Origin: Polaribacter sp. KT25b
Lineage (GTDB): Bacteria > Bacteroidota > Bacteroidia > Flavobacteriales > Flavobacteriaceae
Assembly: GCF_900105145.1 (NCBI RefSeq)
Contig: NZ_LT629752.1
Span: forward strand, 3,105,501-3,169,500
Reading direction: 5' to 3'
Length of the DNA: 64,000 nucleotides
Made by a program: the position numbers and the translations under genes. Below, piece after piece: positions 50,605 to 59,896 of this stretch. Numbering within the stretch: position 1 is the first letter of the stretch; every line of letters begins with the position of its first letter. The notes below the pieces were generated by a model. It made no database searches. It was not told the DNA's origin and saw only the letters and a program-made list of their open reading frames with translations.

Positions 50605-51638
50605 GATTTATTTGCCAATTGCCCACAAGCAGCATCAATATCTTTACCTCTACTTTTTCTTACATTTACAGTAATGTCATTCATTTCTAAATTAGAAATA
50701 TAATTATTTATTGCTGATGAACTTGCTTGTTGAAACTCGCCATCATCAATTGGGTTGTATTCTATTAAATTAACTTTACAAGGCACAGCTTTACAGAACT
50801 CTACTAATGCAGTAATGTCTTCTCTTTTGTCATTAATTCCATCCCAAACAATATATTCGTATGTAATTTCTCGTTTTGTTTTTGCGTACCAATATTCTAA
50901 AGATTCTTTTAAATCTTTTAAAGGAAAGTTAGTATTAAAAGGCATTATAGTTGTTCTAACTTCATCAATTGCAGAATGTAAAGAAACTGCTAAATTAAAT
51001 TTAGCCTCTTCATCTGCCATCATTTTTATCATTTTAGGAACACCAGAGGTTGAAACTGTTATTCTTTTTGATGACATCCCTAAACCTTCTGGAGAAGTTA
51101 TTTTTTCTATAGATTTCATCACGTTTTTATAGTTCATTAAGGGTTCTCCCATTCCCATAAAAACAATATTTGTTAATTTACGATTGTGATATAATCTACT
51201 TTGTTTGTCTATAATTACAACTTGATCGTAAATTTCATCTGGATTTAAATTACGCATTCTTTTTAAACGTGCCGTTGCACAAAATTTGCAATCTAAACTA
51301 CAACCAACTTGACTAGAGACACAAGCTGTTGTTCTTTTTTTAGCAGGTATTAAAACAGATTCTACTACAAAACCATCGTGTAATTTAATTCCGTTTTTGA
51401 TAGTGCCATCTGCACTTTTTTGCATAGAATCTACCTTAATATGATTGATTACAAAATTGTTTTCTAACATTTCTCTAGTTTGTTTAGAAATGTTTGTCAT
51501 ATCTTCAAAGGTATGTAAAGACTTGCTCCAAAGCCATTCATACACTTGATTTCCACGAAATGCTTTATCGCCATTTTCTACAAAAAAATCGCGTAATTGT
51601 TCTTTGGTTAAGGCTCTAATATCTTTCTTTTTATCCAA
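50601..51638 (-). CDS. rlmN: Dual-specificity 23S rRNA/tRNA adenine-C2 methyltransferase RlmN
   Basis: The 345-residue radical SAM enzyme has the cluster C113-X3-C117-X2-C120 (GCSLDCKFC) and the GMGEPLMNY motif. The two methyl-transfer cysteines are visible: the C-terminal C338 (AACGQLA) that becomes methylated, and the cluster-side partner. It methylates A2503 of 23S rRNA and A37 of some tRNAs. Length is normal. It is 256 nt downstream of queA on the same strand, separated by a terminator and a structured repeat. Its end overlaps the secreted-protein gene on the other strand by 4 nt. Confidence 0.96.
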   Translation of the reverse strand: MDKKKDIRALTKEQLRDFFVENGDKAFRGNQVYEWLWSKSLHTFEDMTNISKQTREMLENNFVINHIKVDSMQKSADGTIKNGIKLHDGFVVESVLIPAKKRTTACVSSQVGCSLDCKFCATARLKRMRNLNPDEIYDQVVIIDKQSRLYHNRKLTNIVFMGMGEPLMNYKNVMKSIEKITSPEGLGMSSKRITVSTSGVPKMIKMMADEEAKFNLAVSLHSAIDEVRTTIMPFNTNFPLKDLKESLEYWYAKTKREITYEYIVWDGINDKREDITALVEFCKAVPCKVNLIEYNPIDDGEFQQASSSAINNYISNLEMNDITVNVRKSRGKDIDAACGQLANKS

Positions 51639-51739
51639 AATAAATTTATTTAAAAGTCAAAAAAATTAATGATTAAAAATTGACAACTGCAAAAATACAC
51701 ATATAATTTTAGCTTATTACTATTGTTGGCAAATTGACT

Positions 51740-51822
51740 GCGTTAGGGATTGAAGTGGAAATCCTTTTGTGAGGTACGAACAAAAGATTGTAACGGAAAG
51801 CGCGACCTTTTTAGGGAACGCC
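51740..51822. repeat. Structured intergenic element with paired GATTG-type motifs
   Basis: The segment contains GATTGAAGTGGAAA (51748-51761) and GATTGTAACGGAAA (51786-51799), two near-copies on either side of a stem ATCCTTTTGT/ACAAAAGATT (51761-51770 with 51780-51789). GTTAGGG stands in front and GCGCGACC behind. I recall similar motifs between genes in many flavobacterial genomes. It may be a small structured RNA or a dispersed repeat. GC content is well above its surroundings. Confidence 0.55.
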
Positions 51823-51828
51823 CAAAAT

Positions 51829-51861
51829 AAAAAAACTGACAATTAAATTACTAATTGCCAG
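51829..51861 (-). terminator. Intrinsic terminator of queA
   Basis: On the minus strand CTGGCAATTA pairs with TAATTGTCAG (51836-51861 on the plus strand) with one G-U pair. A run of T (plus-strand A run 51829-51835) follows. It lies 34 nt after the queA stop. Confidence 0.75.
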
Positions 51862-51894
51862 CTTAATTTATAAAATTTTAAATTCTTAATTACC

Positions 51895-52944
51895 TTAAAT
51901 AATTAACATTGCGTCTCCATAAGTAGAGAATTTATAACCTTCTTTAATTGCTTCTTTGTAAGCTTCCATTAAAAAATCGTAACCTGCAAATGCTGCAGCC
52001 ATCATCATTAATGTAGATTTTGGTGGATGAAAATTAGTAATCATGCTATTGGCAATACTAAAATCGTATGGAGGAAAAACAAATTTATTTGTCCAACCTT
52101 CATAAGCATTTAATTCTTGTTTAGAAGAAACAGAAGATTCTACAGTTCTCATTACAGTTGTACCAACTGCGCAAATTCTTTTCTTATCAATTTTTGCTTG
52201 ATTTATTCTTGCTACAGAAGCTGCAGGAATTGCTATTTGCTCAGAATCTACTTTATGCTTAGACAAATCTTCTACTTCTACTGGGCTAAAAGTTCCTAAA
52301 CCAACATGTAAAGTCATTTCTGCAAAATCTACACCTTTAATTTCTAAACGTTTTAATAAATGTTTAGAGAAATGCAAACCTGCAGTTGGTGCAGCAACTG
52401 CTCCTTCATTTTTTGCATAAATTGTTTGATAACGTTCGTCATCTAACGGTTCTACTTCTCTATTAATAGATTTTGGTAAAGGAGTTTGCCCTAATTCTAA
52501 TAATTTTTCCCTAAAAGCTTCATAACTTCCGTCAAATAAAAAACGTAAAGTTCTACCTCTAGAAGTAGTGTTATCTATAACTTCTGCTACTAAACTATCA
52601 TCATCTCCAAAAAATAATTTGTTTCCGATTCTAATTTTTCTTGCCGGATCTACTAAAACATCCCACAATCTATTTTCTGCATTTAGTTCTCTTAATAAGA
52701 AAACTTCTATTCTAGCACCTGTTTTTTCTTTATTTCCATACATTCTTGCTGGAAAAACTTTGGTGTTATTTAACATCATTACATCACCTTCATCAAAGTA
52801 ATCGATAATGTCTTTAAACATTTTATGTTCTATAGTTTGCTCTTTTCTATTTAAAACCATTAAACGAGACTCGTCTCTATGTTCTGCAGGATATACTGCA
52901 TACAATTCTTCTGGTAATTCAAAATCAAATTGTGATAATTTCAT
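51895..52944 (-). CDS. queA: S-adenosylmethionine:tRNA ribosyltransferase-isomerase
   Basis: The 349-residue protein adds the cyclopentene precursor ring (epoxyqueuosine) to preQ1 in tRNA, using SAM as ribosyl donor. It begins [14 protein letters not shown] and contains [35 protein letters not shown] and [19 protein letters not shown], all diagnostic of QueA. Length is normal. It is 74 nt downstream of aroA and ends at an intrinsic terminator. The queuosine-precursor transporter at 4116 suggests that this organism uses imported precursor as well. Confidence 0.97.
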   Translation of the reverse strand: MKLSQFDFELPEELYAVYPAEHRDESRLMVLNRKEQTIEHKMFKDIIDYFDEGDVMMLNNTKVFPARMYGNKEKTGARIEVFLLRELNAENRLWDVLVDPARKIRIGNKLFFGDDDSLVAEVIDNTTSRGRTLRFLFDGSYEAFREKLLELGQTPLPKSINREVEPLDDERYQTIYAKNEGAVAAPTAGLHFSKHLLKRLEIKGVDFAEMTLHVGLGTFSPVEVEDLSKHKVDSEQIAIPAASVARINQAKIDKKRICAVGTTVMRTVESSVSSKQELNAYEGWTNKFVFPPYDFSIANSMITNFHPPKSTLMMMAAAFAGYDFLMEAYKEAIKEGYKFSTYGDAMLII

Positions 52945-53018
52945 ATATATATTTAGCTATAAAAGAGGCAAATATACGATATCGCAATAGGCGTTGTCAA
53001 GTGTTTGGCAATTTATCT

Positions 53019-54248
53019 TTATAGTTTATCTATTTTAATACCAATTTGTTGCATATCATCCCAAAATTTTTGATACGATTTAGTAACAACCTCTGCATTT
53101 AATATTTGAATAGGAACTTTAAAAGCCAAAGGCGCAAAAGCCATTGCCATTCTATGATCGTTGTAGGTTTTTATAGCAACATTTTTATTTATTACTAATG
53201 ATTTTTCTAGATGTAAACTTACATCTGTAACAGAAATTGTTGCTCCTAATTTTGATAATTCATCATGCAAAGCAACTAATCTATCTGTTTCTTTAATTTT
53301 TAAAGTATGTAAACCCGTTAAATTACACGCAATACCTTCTGCAAAACAAGTTACAGCAATAGTTTGCGCAATATCTGGCGCATTTTTTAAATCTATTTCT
53401 AAAGTTTCTTTACTGCTTTTTTTAACTTTTTTTAGGTTGATAGCATTCTCGCCAAAAGTAGTTTGTATGCCAAAATGTTTATAGATTTCTGCCAAACAAG
53501 AATCGCCTTGTAAACTTTCTTGTTTATAAGCTGATAAATTAATTTCTGAATTAACATCTGCTAAAGCAATAATTGAGTAAAAATAACTAGCAGAACTCCA
53601 GTCTGATTCTACAACTACCGTTTGTTTTTTGATTGATTTTTTTGGAAAAACTTTTAAAATATTTTCTTTAAAACTAGTTTCAATTCCTAATTGATTTAAC
53701 AAACTTAATGTCATTTCTATATAAGGAACTGATGTAATTTCACCAATTAATTCTATTTCTAATCCGTTTACGAGTTTAGAGGCAATCAACAAAAGAGAAG
53801 AAATATACTGGCTACTTACATTACCATTTATTTGTACTTTATTTTTTGTGATTTTTGTTCCTTTAATTCTTATTGGTGGATATCCTTCTTTAGCCTCGTA
53901 AGTTATATTTGCACCTATATCTTTAAGAGCATTTACCAAAATTTCTATGGGTCTGTTTTGCATTCTATCAGAACCTGTAAGCACAGTTTCTCTACCTTCT
54001 TTTACTGCAAAATAAGAGGTTAAAAAACGCATTGCTGTACCTGCATGACCAATATTTACAAGTTCATCACTTGTAGAAAGTGCATGTTGCATGTGAATTG
54101 AATCATCTGAATCTGATAAATTTTCGATTGTAATTTCTGGAAATAATTTTTGAAGAATTAGCAATCTGTTCGATTCGCTTTTAGAACCTGAAATGGTAAT
54201 ATTTTCGTTTATTTTTTTATTCTGTAAAACATTTAAAAGTATGTCCAT
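53019..54248 (-). CDS. aroA: 3-phosphoshikimate 1-carboxyvinyltransferase (EPSP synthase)
   Basis: The 409-residue enzyme joins phosphoenolpyruvate to shikimate-3-phosphate in aromatic amino acid synthesis. It has ISGSKSESNRLLILQ at the N-terminus, GHAGTAMRFL, DRMQNRPIEILV, SSQYISSLLL and the C-terminal KETDRLVAL plus YNDHRMAMAFA. The N-terminal GSKSxSxR motif and GTAMR are active-site loops. It is somewhat shorter than the E. coli enzyme, as is usual in Bacteroidota. It is followed by queA, 74 nt away. Confidence 0.95.
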   Translation of the reverse strand: MDILLNVLQNKKINENITISGSKSESNRLLILQKLFPEITIENLSDSDDSIHMQHALSTSDELVNIGHAGTAMRFLTSYFAVKEGRETVLTGSDRMQNRPIEILVNALKDIGANITYEAKEGYPPIRIKGTKITKNKVQINGNVSSQYISSLLLIASKLVNGLEIELIGEITSVPYIEMTLSLLNQLGIETSFKENILKVFPKKSIKKQTVVVESDWSSASYFYSIIALADVNSEINLSAYKQESLQGDSCLAEIYKHFGIQTTFGENAINLKKVKKSSKETLEIDLKNAPDIAQTIAVTCFAEGIACNLTGLHTLKIKETDRLVALHDELSKLGATISVTDVSLHLEKSLVINKNVAIKTYNDHRMAMAFAPLAFKVPIQILNAEVVTKSYQKFWDDMQQIGIKIDKL

Positions 54249-54355
54249 TTCTTAAATTCTATTAATCAATTTTTATGAGTGCCAAAGTTAAGTTACAAAA
54301 GAAAGATACCAAAGTTTCTGAAGAATATTTTAAAGTAGAAACTTAACCACTTGTA

Positions 54356-54604
54356 CTACTCCATTTTTTTATTAGTGATATACAAACCGTAAAAGACACT
54401 AAAAATAATTTTAAATGCAAAAAAGTTCTTCCATTTCCCATTACCAAAATTGGCTTCACCAACTTTAGTAAAATCTCCATTAAAAATATCTCTACCACTA
54501 TTAATAAACAAAGAAACAAGAATTACAACAACAAAAAAAGGCATGGCAACTTTTAAAAAGTTAGACCAAAATTCTGGATTTTTAATTTTCTCTAAAAAAG
54601 ACAT
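54356..54604 (-). CDS. Small membrane protein, paralogue of the protein at 56799-57080
   Basis: This is an 82-residue protein (start ATG at 54604, MSFLEKIKNPEFW) with two transmembrane helices (about 19-35 and 63-78) joined by a loop INSGRDIFNGDFTKVGEANFGNGKWKNFF. The loop has the conserved NSxRxIFxGDF...NFxxGKWxNFF pattern also present in the paralogue. An upstream in-frame start at 54697 would add 31 residues without family support. The family is unrecognised. It is divergent from a PilJ-domain protein gene, as is the paralogue from the PilJ kinase gene. Confidence 0.75.
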   Translation of the reverse strand: MSFLEKIKNPEFWSNFLKVAMPFFVVVILVSLFINSGRDIFNGDFTKVGEANFGNGKWKNFFAFKIIFSVFYGLYITNKKME

Positions 54605-54678
54605 CAATTTAATAATTTTATCAAACAAAAGTATTGATTCTTTTATGATTACTTTTATTTTATAAAGAATTTTATTCT

Positions 54679-54686
54679 TATATTTG
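54679..54686 (+). promoter_or_regulatory. Putative -7 box for the PilJ-only protein gene
   Basis: TATATTTG matches TAnnTTTG, 25 nt before the ATG at 54712. It supports that ATG over the TTG at 54706. Confidence 0.45.
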
Positions 54687-54711
54687 GAATATAACACCCC
54701 CTAAATTGTTT

Positions 54712-55320
54712 ATGAAAAGTAAAATTATCTTTGCGTTTATTTCTTTTATGTTATTATTTGGTATCAATAACAGTTTACTGTATAACGATTTAGAAAAACA
54801 AGTTTCCACTGCAAAAGTTATTAACTTAGCCGGAAGACAAAGAATGTATAGTCAAAAAATTACAAAATTGGCCTTATATTTAAATGAGGAAAAAGAAGAT
54901 AATTATTCTACTTTAAGGCTTGAAGGGCTAAAAGAAATTATTACTAATTTTTCTGAAGCGCATCAATTTTTAGAAGAATCTCACTTAAAACAGTATAAGA
55001 GCTTGCTTTTAAATCAATATTTTAAAGATATTGAGCATTCTTATTTAAAAATAATAAATAGCTCTAGAGAGTACCTTAATTCTCCTAATGACAGCCAAGT
55101 AAAAGCTAATTTCATAAAAAACATCAAATTCAATGAAAGTGAGTTTTTAAGAATAATGGATGATATTGTAAACGAATATGAGAAAATAGCAGAAACAAGA
55201 GCTATTAAAATTAAAGGTAGAGAATTTACTTTTAATGCTATTATGGTGTTACTTACCATTTTTAGCATTTTTTCTATCATTATTCCGTTATTAAAAAACA
55301 AAAACTTAAATCTAAAATAA
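54712..55320 (+). CDS. PilJ/NarX-type sensor-domain protein without an output domain
   Basis: The 202-residue protein has one helix at the N-terminus (about 3-20), a periplasmic helical PilJ domain (about 25-175) and a second helix (about 178-196). It then ends after eight residues (KNKNLNLK). The ligand-type motif VINLAGRQRMYSQKITKLAL matches the P-box-like region of PilJ and NarX-family sensors. It has no kinase, HAMP or signalling tail, so it may act as a decoy, a dimer partner for the kinase at 57773 or a remnant. ATG at 54712 is preferred. The domain is homologous to that of the kinase. Spacer 55321-55624 behind it holds no gene. Confidence 0.8.
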   Translation: MKSKIIFAFISFMLLFGINNSLLYNDLEKQVSTAKVINLAGRQRMYSQKITKLALYLNEEKEDNYSTLRLEGLKEIITNFSEAHQFLEESHLKQYKSLLLNQYFKDIEHSYLKIINSSREYLNSPNDSQVKANFIKNIKFNESEFLRIMDDIVNEYEKIAETRAIKIKGREFTFNAIMVLLTIFSIFSIIIPLLKNKNLNLK

Positions 55321-55624
55321 TTTTTGATTGCTATAATAAAGATTCTTTCTATTTTTTTAAATCTATTATTTATGTATCCAAAATTAGATTTATTGCATTA
55401 AAATTAGCAAATACAACTTCTTTCTAAAAACAATTATTAATACTGATAAGCCTTTTTTTTGACAGTAATTTCTATCCACAATTAACATGAATACTTTTTT
55501 TAAAAGACAATTATTCAAACACTAACAAAACATCATACACAAAAACGTTAGAAAATTTAAAACACCAAGCTTAGAATATTCTTATTAAACCCAAAGGAGA
55601 AAATATTAATAGAAAATATTAACT
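55321..55624. other. Gene-free AT-rich spacer
   Basis: This 304-nt stretch between convergent genes contains no ORF of note and no clear hairpin; I see nothing recognisable in it. Confidence 0.5.
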
Positions 55625-56485
55625 TTAAAAATTCATAACAACCCCAAAACTTTGTGGAGTAAAATGTAAATCCCAAGCAACTTTTTTTGTTTTTCTTTTA
55701 TCATTATATTTCTGATCGTATTTTGTATCTAAATATTTATCTATTGCTTCCACAATAAAAATACTTAAAGCAGTAGAAAAAACAACATCAGACAACCAAT
55801 GAAAACGATCTACAATCCTAGCAAAACCAGGTATAGATCCTACTGTATATAAACCTGCCTTTACCCATGGATTATCAAAATGTTTAGCAAGAATATAAGC
55901 GTTTGTAAAACCTAGCATTACATGTCCTGAAGGAAAAGAATCGTAATTATAAACTCTATCAAAATGCAACGGATCAAATGTACCTTTACCAACATTTGCT
56001 TTTGGTCTTGCACGACCTATGATTCTTTTAGATACTTGTTGCAACAATCCAGATGCTGAAGCTGATGAAATTAACAACACACCTGTTCTTCTTAATTTTG
56101 GGTTTCTTGTAAATAACCCCGTTAAATAAACCGCGCCTGTTACCATAAAATTATTATTTGGGCTTCCGTATTCATTACCATAATCTGCCAACCAACGAGG
56201 CACATTTCCCCTCCAATTATCCGACCAATTATCTACATGATTATCAACTAAATATAAAGCAGAAGTACCTGCTGCAACATATGCTAAATTACTAAATTGA
56301 TTTCCTTTCCAATACAAAGGTCTACTGTAAGCATACCCCATTCCTCCAGCCATGTTTCCTAAATCGTACGTAAATTCTTGCCATAAATTTTTATCTTTAT
56401 TTAGATTTAAAGAAACTGTAGAATTTTGACTAAAATTTTTACCAATAGAACTTATTAAAATAAGTATAAATATTATTTTTTTCAT
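55625..56485 (-). CDS. PAP2-family phosphatase (membrane or exported)
   Basis: The 286-residue protein has a signal-like N-terminus (FILILISSIGKNFSQ) and the three PAP2 motifs: K-x6-R-P as KRIIGRARPKA, PSGH in DSFPSGHVM, and R-x5-H-x3-D as RIVDRFHWLSDV. It should dephosphorylate a lipid phosphate, for example a polyprenyl diphosphate or phosphatidate, on the outer side of the membrane. The C-terminal HFTPQSFGVVMNF looks like a beta-strand ending in Phe, which suggests outer-membrane association. It lies 38 nt downstream of a three-gene coupled run. Confidence 0.88.
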   Translation of the reverse strand: MKKIIFILILISSIGKNFSQNSTVSLNLNKDKNLWQEFTYDLGNMAGGMGYAYSRPLYWKGNQFSNLAYVAAGTSALYLVDNHVDNWSDNWRGNVPRWLADYGNEYGSPNNNFMVTGAVYLTGLFTRNPKLRRTGVLLISSASASGLLQQVSKRIIGRARPKANVGKGTFDPLHFDRVYNYDSFPSGHVMLGFTNAYILAKHFDNPWVKAGLYTVGSIPGFARIVDRFHWLSDVVFSTALSIFIVEAIDKYLDTKYDQKYNDKRKTKKVAWDLHFTPQSFGVVMNF

Positions 56486-56523
56486 AATTTTTCAAATAGG
56501 ATAAAGTAAGGTGAAAACTACTT

Positions 56524-56799
56524 TTAATTGTGTTTGTTTTTCCAGTTTTGTTGGGTATATTTTCTAACTTTATGAAAAACTCTAAAAAATATTGCAAAAC
56601 CAATAGCTTGAACTAAAACCATTCGCCAATCAAATTCAAACTCGAAAAACAAACCCGCAACCAACTGACTAACAGCAAACATCAAAAATAAAATTGGAAT
56701 ATAAATTAAAAAATATTTACCAATTGAAAGTGAGTTAATCAATTGCGTTTCTTCATTTACATTTTTATTAAGTTGATCATTTATTTTTTTTAAAGACAT
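56524..56799 (-). CDS. Small two-helix membrane protein of unknown function
   Basis: The 91-residue protein has an N-terminal polar segment with coiled-coil character (KKINDQLNKNVNEETQL). Two transmembrane helices follow (about 30-52 and 60-76), and a basic tail ends KYTQQNWKNKHN. The family is not recognised. It is coupled to the upstream gene by a one-nucleotide TAATG overlap. Confidence 0.7.
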   Translation of the reverse strand: MSLKKINDQLNKNVNEETQLINSLSIGKYFLIYIPILFLMFAVSQLVAGLFFEFEFDWRMVLVQAIGFAIFFRVFHKVRKYTQQNWKNKHN

Positions 56800-57080
56800 T
56801 ATTTTAAATTTTTATTGGTAACATATAATGCATAAATAATGCTGAAAAATATTTTAAAACCAAAGAAATTTTGCCACTTACCATCACTAAAATTTTCTTT
56901 GATTACTGCTGTAAAATCGCCAGCAAAAATTTCTCTAGAGCTGTTCATCAACAGAGAAATTAGAGTAACAATAACAAAAAAGGGAATTGCAAATTGTGCA
57001 AATTTTATCCAAAAAAAACGAGTCTGAAATCTTGAGAAAACAATTTTAGCTCCTTCTGTAAAGTTTTTAATAAAACTCAT
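56799..57080 (-). CDS. Small membrane protein, paralogue of the protein at 54356-54604
   Basis: The 93-residue protein has two helices (about 29-46 and 74-88) and the connecting loop NSSREIFAGDFTAVIKENFSDGKWQNFF. It aligns with the 82-residue protein at 54356-54604 along its length, including FWxxF near the N-terminus, PFFVIV in helix 1 and YALYVTNK at the end. Both flanks use TAATG overlaps, so it is translated together with the MazG-like and downstream membrane protein. Family unknown. Confidence 0.75.
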   Translation of the reverse strand: MSFIKNFTEGAKIVFSRFQTRFFWIKFAQFAIPFFVIVTLISLLMNSSREIFAGDFTAVIKENFSDGKWQNFFGFKIFFSIIYALYVTNKNLK

Positions 57081-57406
57081 TATTTTAATTTTTGATTATT
57101 GTGATGACGGTCGTGATCTCGTTTTGTTTTAATATCTAGTTTCTTTTCAAAAGCATCTTGCAAATCGATTCCTGTTTGATTTGCCAAACACAAAACCACA
57201 AACATTACATCTGCTAATTCTTCTCCTAAATCTTTATTTTTATCAGATTCTTTTTCACTTTGTTCTCCATAACGTCTAGCTATAATTCTTGCAACTTCTC
57301 CAACTTCTTCAGTTAATTGCGCCATGTTTGTTAACTCGTTAAAATATCGAACTCCGTGAGTTTTAATCCAATCATCAACTTGTTTTTGTGCGTTTTCTAT
57401 GTTCAT
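57080..57406 (-). CDS. MazG-type nucleotide pyrophosphohydrolase
   Basis: The 108-residue cytosolic protein has the MazG helical metal motif: EEVGEVARIIARRYG (about 32-46), then DLGEELADVMFVVLCLAN. Such enzymes hydrolyse NTPs or modified dNTPs to the monophosphate and pyrophosphate, usually for house-cleaning. It is the short single-domain form. It is joined by TAATG to two small membrane protein genes, an unusual partnership that suggests membrane-associated use. Confidence 0.9.
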   Translation of the reverse strand: MNIENAQKQVDDWIKTHGVRYFNELTNMAQLTEEVGEVARIIARRYGEQSEKESDKNKDLGEELADVMFVVLCLANQTGIDLQDAFEKKLDIKTKRDHDRHHNNQKLK

Positions 57407-57683
57407 TTTATTGTCTTTTCTAAATAGGTAAAGTTACAAAGCGCCAAATATAAAGTTTCTTAATTTAATTGTTTTGATTACTGTTTTTAAAATATCGTTT
57501 AAATAACAAAGAAATTAAAAATAAATTAGTTGATATTTATAATGTAAAAAATCACCGCTCTATTGGAACTTTGCTATATTTTTACAATTTTCAAACATCA
57601 CTTTAAGCCTTCTATACCACTATCAATCAGATAATAAAAAATAATTTCACAAAATAAACTGCCGTTTATCAAAATAACTATTT

Positions 57684-57691
57684 TATATTTG
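57684..57691 (+). promoter_or_regulatory. Putative -7 box for the PilJ histidine kinase gene
   Basis: TATATTTG matches TAnnTTTG. It covers the earliest in-frame TTG (57689), so translation must begin further downstream; this decides the start at 57773. Confidence 0.5.
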
Positions 57692-57772
57692 CTTACGTTT
57701 TTCTGTTTAAAAATAGAAATACTATTTTTAAATAACCGTTATAAACTTAGTTTAAATCCAACCCCCAAAAAA

Positions 57773-59887
57773 TTGGAAAAAAACAAATACAAAATACTGC
57801 TTATATTTTTCATATTGATAATTATCGCTAATCAGATAATTATTAGTAATTCTATTTCTAAACAAAGTTCTGATGCTGAAACCATAAATATAGCTGGTAA
57901 ACAGAGAATGTATAGTCAGCTAATTACTAAAATGGCTTTATACACTAAAAATGCTAACTTACAAGACGATAATATTTCAAATTTAAAGAAAGTTATTGAT
58001 AGCTTTAAAAAGGCAGATACTTATCTTAAGCAAAAAAATAAACTGCAGTATAATATTGAGTCTTTAGATATTCTTTTTAACAAAAACACACCCTATTTTA
58101 ATAAGATTATTTCATCTTCTAATAAATTAATAGAAGACCCGAATAATGAAGTCGTTTTTAATCAGTTTTTTGAAACAATTAAAAATAACGAACAGCCGTT
58201 TTTAAACTCAATGGATGCCATTGTAAATGAGTATCAAAAACTTTCTGAAAATAGATTGTCCTTTTTAAAAAAAATGGAATACTTTTTTATCACATTTACT
58301 TCCATTTCACTTTTTGCTATTATCTTTTTTATGTTTCTGCCAATGTTTAGAAAGAACAAAGCACTAACTAATTTAAATAAAGAATTAGAGAAATTTAAAA
58401 AAGAAATAGAACAAAAAGAAAAAGATAAAAAAAGCGTTGAGGAAATTTTGCACAGAACAAACTCTGTAGCAAGAATAGGAACTTGGGAAGTAGATTTAAT
58501 AAATAAAGAAGTCTCTTGGAGTAAAGTAACCAAAGAAATTCATAATACTAAAAATGATTATATTCCTTCTTTAGAGAAGGGCATAGATTTCTATAAAGAA
58601 GGCTATAGCAGAGATAGAATTACAAAAGTAATTGATAATTCTATTAAAAATAATAGCTCTTGGGATGAAGAGTTACAAATTGTAACCGCCCAAGGAAAAA
58701 ATATCTGGGTTAGAGCAATTGGTCAACCAGAATTTATAAATAATGAATGTGTTCGTTTATATGGAACTTTTCAAGACATTAACACTGTTAAATTAGCACA
58801 AATTGAGCTAAAAAAAGCAAATGAAGAGTTAAATGCCATTTTAGACTCTGGTACTATTTCAATTATACGAACAGACACAAATGGTATAATTACCTATTTT
58901 AATGAAGGTGCAGAAAAATTATTAGGGTATAAAAGTGAAGAATTAATTAATAAAAAAACTACTGCAATATTTCATGATAAAGAAGAAGTTTTAAAAAGAG
59001 GAAAAAAACTTTCTACCAAATACAAAAAAGAAATTACTGGTTTTGATCTTTTAACCAGGTTAGCACGAAATAACAAAGTTGACTCTACAAAATGGACTTA
59101 TATTAAAAAAGACGGAACCTCAATAGATGTTCAACTAAGCGTAAGTGCAATAAGAGATAAAAAGGGCAATATTGTAGCTTTTCTTGGTGTTGGTACAGAT
59201 ATTACTAAACTAACAGAACAAAATAAGCAATTGGCAAGTTTTGCTCAAATTGCCTCACACAACTTAAGAGCTCCTGTTAGTAATTTAAGCTCTTTATTAG
59301 ATTTATATGATATTTGTGAAACATCAGAAGAAAAAGAGTTTACTTTTGGCAAATTTAGAACTGTAATTGCTCATTTATCAGAAACATTAAACACTTTAAT
59401 AGAAGCTATTAAAATAAGAGAAAAAAGAGAATCTAATATAGAAATTAAGACACTATCTTTTAGTAAGGTTTTTAAGAAAACAGAAGAAATAATATCCGAA
59501 AAAATTAGCAGATTAAATGCCGTAATTATTTCTGATTTTTCAAGTATTGATACAATTAAATATAACGAATCTTATTTAGAAAGCATATTTATTAACCTAA
59601 TTAGCAACTCCTTAAGATATTCATCACCAGAAAGAGCTCCAAGAATAGAAGTAACAACAACAATAAATGCAGGAAAAATAGAGTTAAAGATTACAGATAA
59701 CGGACTTGGAATAGATTTAGAAAAACATGGACATAAATTATTTGGATTAAATCAAGTTTTTCATAGACATAAAGATTCTAAAGGCGTTGGTTTATATATT
59801 GTAAAAAATCAAATCGAATCTTTAAAAGGAACTATTTCTTGTACAAGCGAAATAGATAAAGGAACAACATTTACCATAACATTTTAA
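57773..59887 (+). CDS. PilJ-PAS-PAS hybrid-type sensor histidine kinase
   Basis: The kinase of about 704 residues starts with a TTG codon at 57773 (MEKNKYKILL), since earlier in-frame starts overlap the promoter. Domains in order: helix (about 6-24); PilJ/NarX-like periplasmic domain (25-170) with INIAGKQRMYSQLITKMAL; helix (175-195); coiled coil; PAS (about 230-345); PAS (about 350-480) with NEGAEKLLGYKSEEL; HisKA with His496 in ASHNLRAPVSN; HATPase_c ending FTITF, with INLISNSLRYSS and DNGLGIDL. The single-domain regulator begins 9 nt after the stop. The ligand may be nitrate- or nitrite-like by analogy with NarX, but this is only inference. Confidence 0.88.
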   Translation: MEKNKYKILLIFFILIIIANQIIISNSISKQSSDAETINIAGKQRMYSQLITKMALYTKNANLQDDNISNLKKVIDSFKKADTYLKQKNKLQYNIESLDILFNKNTPYFNKIISSSNKLIEDPNNEVVFNQFFETIKNNEQPFLNSMDAIVNEYQKLSENRLSFLKKMEYFFITFTSISLFAIIFFMFLPMFRKNKALTNLNKELEKFKKEIEQKEKDKKSVEEILHRTNSVARIGTWEVDLINKEVSWSKVTKEIHNTKNDYIPSLEKGIDFYKEGYSRDRITKVIDNSIKNNSSWDEELQIVTAQGKNIWVRAIGQPEFINNECVRLYGTFQDINTVKLAQIELKKANEELNAILDSGTISIIRTDTNGIITYFNEGAEKLLGYKSEELINKKTTAIFHDKEEVLKRGKKLSTKYKKEITGFDLLTRLARNNKVDSTKWTYIKKDGTSIDVQLSVSAIRDKKGNIVAFLGVGTDITKLTEQNKQLASFAQIASHNLRAPVSNLSSLLDLYDICETSEEKEFTFGKFRTVIAHLSETLNTLIEAIKIREKRESNIEIKTLSFSKVFKKTEEIISEKISRLNAVIISDFSSIDTIKYNESYLESIFINLISNSLRYSSPERAPRIEVTTTINAGKIELKITDNGLGIDLEKHGHKLFGLNQVFHRHKDSKGVGLYIVKNQIESLKGTISCTSEIDKGTTFTITF

Positions 59888-59896
59888 AATTAAAAC

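Noticed and set aside
57689..57772. TTG at 57689 as the start of the PilJ kinase
   Set aside because: It overlaps the -7 promoter box TATATTTG, so it cannot be in the transcript from that promoter.
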